The notes below the pieces were generated by a model. The model was not told the DNA's origin. It made no database searches and saw only the letters and a list, made by a program, of their open reading frames with translations. Positions 34,269-43,786 of a stretch of 64,000 bases of DNA are shown piece after piece. Source of the stretch: Candidatus Fermentibacter danicus. Its GTDB lineage: Bacteria; Fermentibacterota; Fermentibacteria; Fermentibacterales; Fermentibacteraceae. The translations under genes and the position numbers were made by a program. Every line of letters starts with the position of its first letter. Positions within the stretch are counted from its first letter, which is position 1. Where the stretch lies: contig LKHC01000105.1 in the NCBI GenBank assembly GCA_001618605.1, positions 13,250 through 77,249 of the forward strand, given 5' to 3'.

Positions 34269-36794
34269 TTGACTCTTCCTGAATCCGTGGCTGTTCTGAG
34301 GGTCAGGGGAGGCGTCGCCTCGGGCAACGAAGCCTTCGACAGGCTCACCGGGGGCAGGGACGATCTCAGATCGGTCATAGCCGACATGCCTTCAGGTGTC
34401 TGGCCTGTCGCCATGGAGGACGGGGGACTCCTCTCCGTCTTTTCCATGCCCCACGGGAACGAGCGGATGATGATCGTCCGGAGGACGGACAGGGAAAGCT
34501 ACGCCTCCTTCCTCTCGACGATGAGCGAAGGGATCATCTCGGTACTCTTCGATTCCCGCGGGACGATACTCGCGTCCTCCCCCCCGGCCGACGCACCGGG
34601 ACCGTACGACATCTCCGACCGGGACGACATCTCCCGGATCATCGCTCCAAAAGACCTCCCGACGTTCTGGACCGCCGTGTCGGAATGCCGCAACCTCGAG
34701 ACGGTGCATCCCTTCAGCATCTCGATCATCCACGGCGATGCGCCGATCTCCCTGATAGCATCCCTGAGACAGCTTCCAGGCGGCCTCTTCCTGCTGGGAC
34801 TGTCTGCGCCCACCTTCGATCCCGCCGAACTCAGCCCGCCGGAGAATTCGGCATTCGACACGGTTTTCGGCAGCATTCCGACTCCCGCCGTCGTGATCGG
34901 TCCTGACGGAAGGATCATCAGGGTCAACGACGCCACCATTGCGTTCGCCAAGTCACACGGTGCCAATGATATATCGGGCAGCGACTTCCTGGAGTGGGTG
35001 GCGGAGAGCGACAAGGCCGGAATGGCATCGACGCACGAACTGCGCATGAACAAGGGTTTCGCCCCCTTCAGGAGATCCGTGAAGCTCCTGACGCCGGACG
35101 GAGCCGAGGTGCCCGTGGAGATCACGACGCTTCTGCTCCCCGACGGGGAGGACACTCTGGTCTTCGTCCTTCCCACCTTCGACGGGGCCGCCCCGGACCC
35201 TTCCGCCGGACTCGTCGGCTCGCTCTCCCGCATCCTGGACGAGAGCAGGGACCAGACAGAGCAGATCAAGACGGCACTCGACCTGCTGAAGGCCGGAACC
35301 AGAGCCTCGGGAGTCTCCATACTGGCCGGCGGCAGGCTCCATGCCTCGGGCGACGTCCCTCTGGACACGGAGACCCTGGTCGACAGGAATCCCTCTTCCG
35401 ACGGCAGCGGGCAGGATTGGACGAGATCCGGGGACGGCACCTACACGTACCAGACGTCCATGCGCCTCAGGAGCGGGATGGCCAGAGTCACCCTGTACGG
35501 CCTGGATTCGCCTTCGTCTTCGGCGGTCTCGAGGCTCGTGCTTTCGATCTCCCCTTATCTGGTCGACTGCTTCGTCACTCTGTCGGCGCAGAAGAGCATT
35601 CTCAACGCCGCCTCCGCCATCCTGGACACCTGGGACTTCATGGGAATGGGGGATTCGGGCCCCGAGAAGTTCCTGGCGAGGGCCGCCGACGTGACCGGAG
35701 CGGAGGCGATGATAGTCTGGGGCGCACCGGGGCCGGACGGATCGCTCCAGCCGGTCGTCTTCACTGGTGTTTCGAGCGGGCCGGACCCGCTGGACCTCAA
35801 TTCGGAGACCGCCCCCGGGTGGTCATATGCGCACAGCGAACCGGTCTATGTGGCGGATTCCTCTACGGACGGGCGGTTCAGCTCTTCGATCCGGGGTTTC
35901 CGGAGCGAAGTGGCCGTTCCGCTGCTCCGCAGGCAGGGAAGGGCGACCGGTGTGCTCCTTGCGCTTTCAAGACAGCCGGGCGCCTTCCCGAACCCGGCTC
36001 CCAACCTGGTGCGGCTCATATCGATCCCGCTGTCTCTCTGGCTGTTTCCGGAAAACCGCGTGCAGGCGGAGGGCCGGACCGGCTCTGCAAACGATCAGTC
36101 GGGCATGGCCGAGATGGAGGACGTCCTGCTCAGCCTGAGCCACAGACTCCGCTCCCCGGTGACTGCGATGAAGGGGTTCTGCGACATGCTGTCTTCGAAG
36201 AGGCTCGGTCCGCTGAACGAGGAACAGCTCGATGCGGTCGAATCCCTGTCGCGATCTTCGAAACAGATCTTCGAGCAGCTCGAGAGGCTCCTCTCCTTCC
36301 TCAGGCTCGAACTCCAGCCGGATCGCATGGAGGGATCGTGGGGCAGGCCTGCGGAGATTCTGGAGGCGGTGCTGGAGAACCTCGCGCCAAGGATCGGCGA
36401 GCGCGACCTCCAGATCCATACCGACATTCCCCAGACGGCATTCACGGCTTTCTTCGACCGTCAGCGCCTCGAGGAGGTCATCTGGAACCTGCTGGACAAC
36501 GCCGTCAAGTTCACGGCGCCGGGCGGTTCGATCAACGTCAGGATGCGCAGCGAAAGCTCCTCCTGGACCCTGGACGTCGAGGACACCGGAACCGGCATTC
36601 CCGCCAAGTCCCTGCCCTACGTCTTCGATCGCTTCTACAGGGGCGGCGGGGACGATTCCCAGGGCCTGGGAATCGGGCTCTCCATCGTGCGCAGATTCAC
36701 CGAGGCGATGGGAGGAACGATCAACGTCTTCAGCCGTGAGGGGCGGGGCTCCCGCTTCATGCTGCGGCTGCCGGTGCCGGGCAGACAGGAGTAG
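34269..36794 (+). CDS. Soluble PAS/GAF histidine kinase
   Basis: About 841 residues, no membrane helix. The N-terminal half holds PAS-like domains (one clear at about 205-310: TVFGSIPTPAVVIGPDGRIIRVNDAT), then a GAF-like region (AEAMIVWGAPGPDGSL to GVLLALSRQPG). The kinase core has the phosphoacceptor H in LSLSHRLRSPVTAMKGF, N-box VIWNLLDNAVKF, G1 DVEDTGTGIP and G2 GLGIGLSIV. The frame extends to 34221, but AGGAAGGA 4-5 bases before TTG 34269 makes that the best start; GTG 34254 is an alternative. It ends 3 bases before queA. No response regulator is adjacent, so the partner is unknown. Confidence 0.92.
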   Translation: MTLPESVAVLRVRGGVASGNEAFDRLTGGRDDLRSVIADMPSGVWPVAMEDGGLLSVFSMPHGNERMMIVRRTDRESYASFLSTMSEGIISVLFDSRGTILASSPPADAPGPYDISDRDDISRIIAPKDLPTFWTAVSECRNLETVHPFSISIIHGDAPISLIASLRQLPGGLFLLGLSAPTFDPAELSPPENSAFDTVFGSIPTPAVVIGPDGRIIRVNDATIAFAKSHGANDISGSDFLEWVAESDKAGMASTHELRMNKGFAPFRRSVKLLTPDGAEVPVEITTLLLPDGEDTLVFVLPTFDGAAPDPSAGLVGSLSRILDESRDQTEQIKTALDLLKAGTRASGVSILAGGRLHASGDVPLDTETLVDRNPSSDGSGQDWTRSGDGTYTYQTSMRLRSGMARVTLYGLDSPSSSAVSRLVLSISPYLVDCFVTLSAQKSILNAASAILDTWDFMGMGDSGPEKFLARAADVTGAEAMIVWGAPGPDGSLQPVVFTGVSSGPDPLDLNSETAPGWSYAHSEPVYVADSSTDGRFSSSIRGFRSEVAVPLLRRQGRATGVLLALSRQPGAFPNPAPNLVRLISIPLSLWLFPENRVQAEGRTGSANDQSGMAEMEDVLLSLSHRLRSPVTAMKGFCDMLSSKRLGPLNEEQLDAVESLSRSSKQIFEQLERLLSFLRLELQPDRMEGSWGRPAEILEAVLENLAPRIGERDLQIHTDIPQTAFTAFFDRQRLEEVIWNLLDNAVKFTAPGGSINVRMRSESSSWTLDVEDTGTGIPAKSLPYVFDRFYRGGGDDSQGLGIGLSIVRRFTEAMGGTINVFSREGRGSRFMLRLPVPGRQE

Positions 36795-36797
36795 AGT

Positions 36798-37823
36798 TTG
36801 GGCCTGCGCCGCGAAGACATCTGGTTCGATCTCCCGGAGGGCCTGATCGCCCAGCACCCCGCCGGGGAGAGGACGGGCAGCAGGCTTCTCGTCGCGGACA
36901 GGTCCGCACGGACCGTATCCGACCGGCGCTTCTCGGATCTTCCGGACCTGCTCACGCCGGGCGATCTCCTCGTCTTCAACGACACGAGGGTCACGAAGGT
37001 GCGTCTCCGAGGAAGGAGACGCGACACCTCGGGCCGCGCGGAGGTTCTTCTGCTTGAGCGGACGGGCGATTACTCCTGGCGGGTGATGCTGAAGCCTTCG
37101 AGGAGGTGCCGGGCGGGGACCGTGCTGGATTTCGAGTGCGGCCTCCGGGGCGAGGTTCTGGAGGTTCACGGACCCGGCAGGGCCTCGATCGCCTTCCACG
37201 CACCGGGCGATCTGAAGGACGCCATGGACAGGGCGGGAGACGTGCCGCTCCCCCCCTACATCAGGCGGGAAACGGTCCCCGACGACCTGGAACGGTATCA
37301 GACCGTGTACGCCGCGGCCGACGGAGCCGTCGCCGCTCCTACGGCGGGGCTCCATTTCGACGAGGAGATGCTCCGGAGGCTCGCTTCCAGGGGCATCGAA
37401 TCAGCAAAGCTCACCCTGCACGTAGGGCCGGGCACCTTCGAGCCCCTCCGCAACGACGACATAGACTCGAACACTCTGGAACCCGAGCGCTTCGTGATCG
37501 GGGAGGAATGTTCCGAAGCAGTCTCCCGGGCCATCGACGAAGGGAGGAGGATCGTCGCGGTGGGAACTACGACCACGCGGGTGCTGGAGACGGCGGGACG
37601 GGGGATTCGTCCTTCCTCGGGCCGCACTTCCCTTTTCATACGGCCGCCTTATGATTTCCAGGTAGCGGGGGGTCTCCTGACAAACTTCCACCTGCCGGGC
37701 AGTTCGCTTCTCTGCCTCGTCTCGGCCTTCATGGGGCTCGACTTCATGCACGAGGCCTATTCGAGGGCCATCTCCGGGGAGTACAGGTTCTACAGCTATG
37801 GCGACGCGATGCTCATCACCTAG
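36798..37823 (+). CDS. queA: S-adenosylmethionine:tRNA ribosyltransferase-isomerase
   Basis: 341 residues. QueA turns 7-aminomethyl-7-deazaguanine in tRNA into epoxyqueuosine by transferring the ribosyl part of SAM. Family segments are FDLPEGLIAQHPA at the start, DLLVFNDTRV, PLPPYI, YAAADGAVAAPTAGLHFDEEML, LHVGPGTFEP and NFHLPGSSLLCLVSAF. TTG at 36798 has AGGAG 6 bases upstream and follows the kinase stop. With tgt two genes downstream it makes a queuosine operon. Confidence 0.96.
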   Translation: MGLRREDIWFDLPEGLIAQHPAGERTGSRLLVADRSARTVSDRRFSDLPDLLTPGDLLVFNDTRVTKVRLRGRRRDTSGRAEVLLLERTGDYSWRVMLKPSRRCRAGTVLDFECGLRGEVLEVHGPGRASIAFHAPGDLKDAMDRAGDVPLPPYIRRETVPDDLERYQTVYAAADGAVAAPTAGLHFDEEMLRRLASRGIESAKLTLHVGPGTFEPLRNDDIDSNTLEPERFVIGEECSEAVSRAIDEGRRIVAVGTTTTRVLETAGRGIRPSSGRTSLFIRPPYDFQVAGGLLTNFHLPGSSLLCLVSAFMGLDFMHEAYSRAISGEYRFYSYGDAMLIT

Positions 37824-37832
37824 GATCGACCG

Positions 37833-38924
37833 TTGAAGGTAACTGCGAGAAGGATAGCCTGGGTCGGGAAGATCGGTCTTCCGGCAGGTCAGCACCTCAT
37901 GCTGGCTCTCATGGAGACAGCCCTGATGTTCGCCTGGGCGGTGCTGCTGGATTCCATCCTCAGGTTCTTCACCAGCCTCTTCCTGAACGCCCTGCCTCTC
38001 ACCATGCTGATCTCGGCCAACATCCTCGCGCTTCTGGAGAGCCCGAGTTTCTCCCGCATGGCTGACCCGCTCACCGCCTTCGGCCTCGCGGAGGTGGACA
38101 AGCGGGGCGGCCTGCCGGCCAGATGGAGGACTCTCATCAGGGTTCTGCTGACACCACCCTCGTTCCTGCTGGGCCTGGCAGGGTTCATCCCCGTCTTCTT
38201 CGGCAGGCGGTCCCTGCCCGAGACCGCAGCGGGAGTGAAGCTCGTATTCCTGGATCCCTCGCACGATCCCCGCCCGCTCGAAGAGATAATCAGGGAAAGG
38301 CTCGGCAACAGGAAGACCGTCATGGTCTATACCCTTCTGTCCCTGGCCATAGCGGGTGTCATCCTGTTCGTCCCTCTCCCCCGCGGGTCGATGATCCCCC
38401 AGGGCTCCAGGCCCAACGATCTGGGCATGTCTCCGCAGGACGCCGAGCTGCTGACCCTCTACCTCGAAATGACCGAACGATTCCCCGACAGCATCGAGTA
38501 TCACGTCCGTCTGGCGAGCCTCTACTTCAGAAACGACATGGACGGTGACCTGGCCTCGGAGATAAGGGAGATATCGCGGCTCGATCCGGAACACCCGATG
38601 CTGCTTCTGGCGGAGGACTACGACGTGGACCTGTCCGATCTGACGGAGGGCGGAGCCGGATTTCCCACCCTCGGCGAAACGGGCTTCGGCCCCGGTTCGC
38701 TCGATCTGCGGCAGGCGACGGATCCCACGGCGGACTCCACCGCCGCCTCGCCCGCCGGAGCCGGCGACCGGCAGCCCTCTCCCGATTCTCAGGCCCAGGC
38801 TCCTCCCGCGACACTCCCGGACGGCGCCTCCGGCGAACGGGAGGCAGAGGGCGGTCAGACATCCCCGCCACCGGACGGAACTGTCGCTCCGCCGCCGGAG
38901 CCGACCGACCCTGAACGGGGCTGA
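37833..38924 (+). CDS. RDD-like membrane protein with Pro-rich tail
   Basis: 363 residues. The first 150 residues contain two or three membrane helices in an arrangement that loosely recalls RDD proteins (RSLPETAAGVKLVFLD resembles the usual end of that domain). Another helix (TVMVYTLLSLAIAGVILFVPLP) precedes a short TPR-like stretch (FPDSIEYHVRLASLYFRNDMDGDLASEI). The last 90 residues are rich in Pro, Ala, Ser and Gly and probably disordered. Function is unknown. Start is TTG at 37833, with weak AGGA upstream. It sits between queA and tgt, where many bacteria have nothing. Confidence 0.7.
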   Translation: MKVTARRIAWVGKIGLPAGQHLMLALMETALMFAWAVLLDSILRFFTSLFLNALPLTMLISANILALLESPSFSRMADPLTAFGLAEVDKRGGLPARWRTLIRVLLTPPSFLLGLAGFIPVFFGRRSLPETAAGVKLVFLDPSHDPRPLEEIIRERLGNRKTVMVYTLLSLAIAGVILFVPLPRGSMIPQGSRPNDLGMSPQDAELLTLYLEMTERFPDSIEYHVRLASLYFRNDMDGDLASEIREISRLDPEHPMLLLAEDYDVDLSDLTEGGAGFPTLGETGFGPGSLDLRQATDPTADSTAASPAGAGDRQPSPDSQAQAPPATLPDGASGEREAEGGQTSPPPDGTVAPPPEPTDPERG

Positions 38925-38931
38925 CCCCGGA

Positions 38932-40053
38932 TTGCGCCCCGAAACCGGCTTCGACCTCCTGCGCGTCAGTGGCAGGGCAAGGAGAGGCAGGCTCCATCTG
39001 GCCCACGGCACGGTGGAGACGCCCGTCTTCATGCCGGTCGGCACCCAGGGGACCGTCAAGACCGCCCGGACAACCGATCTCGACGGCTTCGGCATGATAC
39101 TTGCCAATACCTACCACCTCTATCTCAGGCCGGGCGAGGATGTCATCGCCGCGGCGGGAGGGCTCCACGCCTTCACCGGCTACGGCGGGAACATCCTGAC
39201 GGACAGCGGGGGCTTCCAGATCTTCAGCCTGTCGACACTCAGGAAGCGGACCGAGGATGGATACGAATTCCAGAGCCATGTCGACGGTTCCAGGCATCTG
39301 CTCACCCCCGAAAAGGTGATACGGCTCCAGACGGTGTTCGGCAGCGACGTGATGATGGTGCTGGACGAGTGCCTCGAGCAGCCTTCCTCCAGGCAGCGTA
39401 CCGAGGAGTCCCTCGCACTCACGCTCAGGTGGGCGGAGAGGGCCAGGAAGGTCCACCCCGGAGGCGCAGCCGCGATGTTCGGCATAGTGCAGGGAGGCGG
39501 CTTCGGGGATCTCAGGGCGAAGGCCGCGAAAGCGCTCGTAAACATGGACTTCGATGGTTATGCCATCGGCGGGGTCTCCGTCGGGGAGCCCCGCCCGCTC
39601 ATGGAGGCCGCAGTGGAGAGCTGCGTCGACCTCCTGCCCGAGAGCGGGCCGAGATACCTGATGGGCGTCGGGAAGCCGGAGGACATAGTCGATTTCACCG
39701 CCATGGGAGTGGACATGTTCGACTGCGTAGTCCCGACGAGGAATGCGAGGGGCGGAGACTTCTTCGTGCCGGGCGGACATATCTGCATCAGGAACTCGAG
39801 ATTCAGGAACGACCACGGGCCGCTGCAGCCGGACTGCGGATGCTTCGCCTGCACGCACCACTCGAGAGCCTACATCAGACACCTCTTTATGGCCAGGGAG
39901 TGGCTCGCCCCGATACTGGCCACGCTGCACAACCTCGAGTACTACAGGCGTCTCATGGCCGAGATCAGGAACGCCGTCGAGGACGGTACATACATGGAGT
40001 GGCGGAGGGACTGGCACGCCAGGCGCGCATCATTCGACCCCGGGGCGTTCTGA
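38932..40053 (+). CDS. tgt: tRNA-guanine transglycosylase
   Basis: A 373-residue bacterial Tgt, which exchanges guanine-34 of certain tRNAs for preQ1. Motifs are MPVGTQGTVKT, LTDSGGFQIFSLS with the catalytic nucleophile region, GGVSVGEP, and the zinc site CGCFACTHHSRAYIRHLF. It begins at TTG 38932, 7 bases past the previous stop, without a strong ribosome site, and it precedes the RNA methyltransferase gene by 4 bases. Its presence with queA shows the cell makes queuosine from preQ1. Confidence 0.97.
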   Translation: MRPETGFDLLRVSGRARRGRLHLAHGTVETPVFMPVGTQGTVKTARTTDLDGFGMILANTYHLYLRPGEDVIAAAGGLHAFTGYGGNILTDSGGFQIFSLSTLRKRTEDGYEFQSHVDGSRHLLTPEKVIRLQTVFGSDVMMVLDECLEQPSSRQRTEESLALTLRWAERARKVHPGGAAAMFGIVQGGGFGDLRAKAAKALVNMDFDGYAIGGVSVGEPRPLMEAAVESCVDLLPESGPRYLMGVGKPEDIVDFTAMGVDMFDCVVPTRNARGGDFFVPGGHICIRNSRFRNDHGPLQPDCGCFACTHHSRAYIRHLFMAREWLAPILATLHNLEYYRRLMAEIRNAVEDGTYMEWRRDWHARRASFDPGAF

Positions 40054-40057
40054 CGAC

Positions 40058-41302
40058 ATGGAGAGGCTGTTCGTGGAGGCTCTCGGCAACGGGGTCGGAG
40101 GTGTTTCGAGACCTCCGGGCGAGCGCGTTACGTTCATCAGGGGGGCTCTGCCCGGGGAGACTGTTCTGTGCGAACCTTCGGAGAGCGGCGGCTCCTGGAG
40201 GGAGGCCGCGCTGGTGGAGATCGTCTCCCCATCCCCGGACAGGGTCGTCCCGTTCTGCGAACTGGCGGGCGAATGCGGCGGATGCCCGCTGCAGCACCTG
40301 TCATACCCGGAGCAGCTCAGATGGAAGAGGGAATGGGTGGCGACCGCGCTGCGCCGGGCCGGACTCCACTCTCCGGCGGTCGATCCGGTGCGCCCCTCCC
40401 CCGATACGGAGGGATACAGGAACCGGGTCACCTTCGGGCTCGAGCACGGCAGGCTGCACCTGCACCGTTTCCGGGGCGACCCGCTTCCTGCAGACGACTG
40501 CCCCCTGCTCCTCGAATCCGGGCGCGAACTGGCGCGTTCACTCGCGGGCAGGGCCGGTTCCGGACCATGCAGGCTCACGGTCAGGGCCAGCCTTCTCGAC
40601 GGCGGAAGGGCTCTCGAGTTCGACGGATGCCCTCCCCCGGACCCGTCGGTCTTCCCCGGCGTCGCGATCTGGAGCAGGCCGCAGGAGGGAGGGAGCTGGG
40701 AGAGCCCCTGCGGATCGCCGCTGCTCGTCGAGCGGATCGCCGGAGCGGCGCTCAGGGTTCCCGCAGGCGGGTTCTTTCAGGTCAACAGCAGAGCGGCATC
40801 GGCCATGTCGGCCTTCGTCTCGGACCTGGCGAGGAGCCGGGGAGGCGGACGGGTGCTGGATCTGTACGGAGGCGCCGGCACCTTCTCGATCCCCCTGGCC
40901 GCCTCTGGCATCCCCTCTCTCTGCGTGGACTCCTCCGCCGAGGCGATCCGGGCGGCGCGCATCACCGCCGGGGAACTGGGGCTCTCGGGCAGGTTCGAGG
41001 CCGTGTTGCGGGACGTCGGCTCCTTCCTGAGGGATGATTCGGAGACCCGTGAGGAGTTCGGAGCGGTGATCGCAGACCCGCCGAGGTCCGGCATGGGCGG
41101 GGGCGAAGCGGCGATGCTGGCGGCCCTCCGCTCCCCCGTGCTGATAATGGTGAGCTGCAATCCGTTCACCCTCGCCCGCGACCTCGCTCAACTTGCGGAT
41201 TCATACGAGATCGAGGGAGTGACGCCCTTCGACCTCTTCCCACATACGGACCACATCGAAACGGTATGCTTCCTCACGCGGAAGCCGGGCAAGCGAGGTT
41301 GA
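40058..41302 (+). CDS. RNA 5-methyluridine methyltransferase (TrmA/RlmCD family)
   Basis: 414 residues. A TRAM-like N-terminal domain is followed by the iron-sulfur cysteines in CELAGECGGCPLQHLSY; the SAM-binding site is VLDLYGGAGTFSIPLA; DPPRSG and SCNPFTLARDL carry the catalytic residues, including the cysteine that attacks uridine C6. Family members methylate U54 of tRNA or U747/U1939 of 23S rRNA; the choice cannot be made here. ATG at 40058 is chosen because the homologous sequence starts there, although the frame is open further back through tgt. Confidence 0.92.
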   Translation: MERLFVEALGNGVGGVSRPPGERVTFIRGALPGETVLCEPSESGGSWREAALVEIVSPSPDRVVPFCELAGECGGCPLQHLSYPEQLRWKREWVATALRRAGLHSPAVDPVRPSPDTEGYRNRVTFGLEHGRLHLHRFRGDPLPADDCPLLLESGRELARSLAGRAGSGPCRLTVRASLLDGGRALEFDGCPPPDPSVFPGVAIWSRPQEGGSWESPCGSPLLVERIAGAALRVPAGGFFQVNSRAASAMSAFVSDLARSRGGGRVLDLYGGAGTFSIPLAASGIPSLCVDSSAEAIRAARITAGELGLSGRFEAVLRDVGSFLRDDSETREEFGAVIADPPRSGMGGGEAAMLAALRSPVLIMVSCNPFTLARDLAQLADSYEIEGVTPFDLFPHTDHIETVCFLTRKPGKRG

Positions 41303-41306
41303 ACCG

Positions 41307-42713
41307 ATGACGGGAATCGCACTCACGGCAATCCTGGGCGCCTTCCTCGGAGGAGGCTGGGTGCCTCCGGGACATCCCCTGTCGGAATGGATCCGCCATT
41401 CCGAGACCATGTCGGGCGAAATCGCCCCGGGCACAGGCCCGGCGCAGATACGATCCGGAGTCGCAGGGTCTCTTCCGGACGGGCTGCTCGACATGCTCAA
41501 GAGGCTGTCCCTCCCCGGAGCGGGAGGGGCCAGGGAGGTGACGGGGCTGGGAAGGTTCGGCGCTACGCTGCTCTGCGCCGTCGAAGCCGAGGATTCGACC
41601 TCCACCGAGACGAGAGCGGGAACGAGCGTCGAGGCATTTCTGGAACCGGTGCCCGGACTCCAGTTGAGGGAGAGGCTCTCGGTCTGGGCATCCTCGGACG
41701 AGAACAGCCCCGGAGGGTTCACTCCCTTCCATGAGGGAGCCGAGCAGGGAAGGCACCTGTACGTCGACTGGGGATACGCCTCGTGGCGCCGAGGCGGTTT
41801 CGAGGCCGCCCTGGGCAGGATCCCCCAGATCTGGGGGCCCGGGAGGTTCACGAGCCTCCTGATCTCGGAAAACAGCCCGCCCCTGGACATGCTCCGCCTG
41901 TACTGGCAGCCGGCGGGATGGCTGAGGTTCACCGGCCTGACGGCGACCGTCGACAGCGACTCCTCGACCTATCTCTGCGCTCACAGGCTCGATGTCGTGC
42001 CTTACCGCTGGATACGCCTGGGGTTCTCCGAGTCGATTCTCTTCTCAAGCGACGGGCTCGAACTGGCCTACATGAATCCCGTGATCCCCTGGTACCCTGT
42101 CCAGTGGAACGAAAGGGAGGACGACAACGCCATGCTCTGCATCGATGCGACCGTCTTCCCCGCCCGGGGCCTGTCCGCCTGGGGCGAACTCCTGATAGAC
42201 GACCTGCAGTACCAGACGGAATGGGGAAGGCCGCACCGGCTGGGCTGGACCGCGGGAGCCGAATGGACCGCGGGAGCCACCGCCTTCACCGGCGAATACA
42301 CCCGCATCGACCGCTTCGTCTACAGCCAGAAGCTGCCCAGGAACTACTACCTCCACCACGGCTCGATCATCGGGTCCGGGCTGGGACCGGACTGCGACAG
42401 GGCGACGCTCGGGATATCGACCGCCGAGGCCTGGCCCCTGGTCGTCTCGCTTCGTGCGGATCACTCACGCCATGGCGAGGGGACCGTCTACGAGGGCTTC
42501 CCGGACTCGCTGCTCACGGACTACGGGTTTCCGTCCGGAACCGTCGAGCATTCGACCGGAGCAGTCCTCGGGGTTTCGTACTACCCCGGCGGCCCGTTCG
42601 AGGCACATGCGACCGGAGGGATGAGGTGGACAAGGAATCTGGACCACCTGCCCGGGGAGGAATCCTCCGAAGCGGAGGGAAGCCTCGAACTCGTCGCCAG
42701 ATTCGGACTGTAA
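41307..42713 (+). CDS. Wzi-like outer-membrane beta-barrel protein
   Basis: 468 residues with a short N-terminal hydrophobic stretch (ALTAILGAFLGG) that could be a signal peptide. The body resembles the capsule assembly protein Wzi family: RLSVWASSDEN, YVDWGYASWRRGGFEAALGRIPQIWGPG, then alternating strands with many Trp and Tyr and a C-terminal aromatic-rich part ending VARFGL. The (W)GPG and PVIPWYPVQWNE segments are typical. Wzi anchors group 1 capsule; here no capsule cluster is adjacent, so the barrel may bind another surface glycan. ATG at 41307 has GAGG upstream, 4 bases past the methyltransferase stop. Confidence 0.8.
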   Translation: MTGIALTAILGAFLGGGWVPPGHPLSEWIRHSETMSGEIAPGTGPAQIRSGVAGSLPDGLLDMLKRLSLPGAGGAREVTGLGRFGATLLCAVEAEDSTSTETRAGTSVEAFLEPVPGLQLRERLSVWASSDENSPGGFTPFHEGAEQGRHLYVDWGYASWRRGGFEAALGRIPQIWGPGRFTSLLISENSPPLDMLRLYWQPAGWLRFTGLTATVDSDSSTYLCAHRLDVVPYRWIRLGFSESILFSSDGLELAYMNPVIPWYPVQWNEREDDNAMLCIDATVFPARGLSAWGELLIDDLQYQTEWGRPHRLGWTAGAEWTAGATAFTGEYTRIDRFVYSQKLPRNYYLHHGSIIGSGLGPDCDRATLGISTAEAWPLVVSLRADHSRHGEGTVYEGFPDSLLTDYGFPSGTVEHSTGAVLGVSYYPGGPFEAHATGGMRWTRNLDHLPGEESSEAEGSLELVARFGL

Positions 42714-42821
42714 CCGGTCCTTTCTTTTCCACGGCTGCCTCGAGAATGAAACGGGAGGCGCCGGCGGTCCTGCCCCATCCCCGAACGGGGCACTACCCCG
42801 GTTTCTCTGGGGGGGAACAGC

Positions 42822-42844
42822 GGGGGCGGCTCTCCGCCGCCCCC
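42822..42844. terminator. Strong bidirectional hairpin between convergent genes
   Basis: A 9-bp all-GC stem (GGGGGCGGC and complement) with loop TCTCC lies between the Wzi-like gene and the convergent secreted-protein gene, 8 bases from the latter's stop. It is followed by TGCTTCTTC on the plus strand. A smaller GGGG/CCCC hairpin precedes it. Confidence 0.65.
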
Positions 42845-42851
42845 TGCTTCT

Positions 42852-43481
42852 TCAGAAGAGCGTCTTCAACCTTCCCCAGGTGGACCTTGACAGACCGGAC
42901 AGCGCATCCCCGCGGACACGGATGAGGTAGTCACCCATATCCCCCAGGGGGAAGCTGTGCTGAGCGCCCGTGAAGTTCGGCCCGTCGTCCATGAGCAGGC
43001 TGGGCCAGCCTCCGCCGGACATCTCCGTGTTCACCACCACCCAGAAGTCCACGGGAACTTCGAGGGGAGGGTCGAAGACGGCGTAGCACGGCGCATAATG
43101 CTCCGCCGGGACCGAGACCTGAGCGATCAGCGTGGCCGGGCCTCCCTCATCGCCGGAATAGACCTCGGCCAGGAAGCTGGCCGTATCCCAGGGAAACGAC
43201 GAATTGTGGTAAAACCAGAACTCGAGAGAGTCGACCTCCGCCGCGCAGGCTCCGGGGACGAAGTCCTCCAGATCGAACCACACCCCCCTGGAGGTCCCGT
43301 CCCAGATCAGCCAGAAGGCGGAACCGTCGTCATACGCGAATACGCCATCGGTCGGGCCACCCTCCACCGGGAATGGATCCACCGGACTCACGGAACTGAA
43401 CGCCGCTCCTCCCCATGCATGCGCCGCGGCCAGAGCCAGTGTGGCAGACAGGAGAACTGAAGAAATCGAACGATTACCCAT
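42852..43481 (-). CDS. Secreted protein of unknown function
   Basis: 209 residues with a clear signal peptide (ISSVLLSATLALAAAHAWG). The mature part is rich in aromatic and acidic residues and beta-strands: AYDDGSAFWLIWDG, RGVWFDLEDFVPG, VDSLEFWFYHNSS, PVDFWVVVNTEM. It resembles jelly-roll modules in FCB-group secreted proteins, but lacks a C-terminal sorting signal. ATG 43481 has AGGAGGT 9 bases upstream. No function assigned. Confidence 0.75.
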   Translation of the reverse strand: MGNRSISSVLLSATLALAAAHAWGGAAFSSVSPVDPFPVEGGPTDGVFAYDDGSAFWLIWDGTSRGVWFDLEDFVPGACAAEVDSLEFWFYHNSSFPWDTASFLAEVYSGDEGGPATLIAQVSVPAEHYAPCYAVFDPPLEVPVDFWVVVNTEMSGGGWPSLLMDDGPNFTGAQHSFPLGDMGDYLIRVRGDALSGLSRSTWGRLKTLF

Positions 43482-43786
43482 TGTCTCTCACCTCCTGCCA
43501 TGTCTGAAGCAAGACGCGTTCCATCGCCTCATCTAACTGCTCTGCATATAGTTATTGATTCAACTACGACGGCTTCCCTGCCGGATATGATCCATATTCT
43601 CCCAGATAGGGAAATTTTCCCTTTGTTTCGCTCAGGAAGAGATCCGTTTTCGACACTCCTGGGAATGGCATCATCTATCGAGTTGATATGGATCATGATG
43701 GGTTATTTGACCCGGACGCATCGTGTGGGGATATTCAGGATCATGGATGCGTCCCAGGGATGCAGCAGAGGGGAGGACTCCAGACG
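43482..43786. other. AT-rich divergent regulatory region
   Basis: The 305 bases between the secreted-protein gene and the large regulator are unusually AT-rich for this genome. They hold an inverted repeat GGGAAA-T-TTTCCC at 43610-43622, which could be an operator. No clear -35/-10 pair or TAnnTTTG element is found on either strand. No convincing gene lies here. Confidence 0.5.

Noticed and set aside
34994-36739. 581-residue open frame in another frame of the soluble histidine kinase
   Set aside because: Same strand but out of frame; the kinase H, N and G boxes are all in the other frame.
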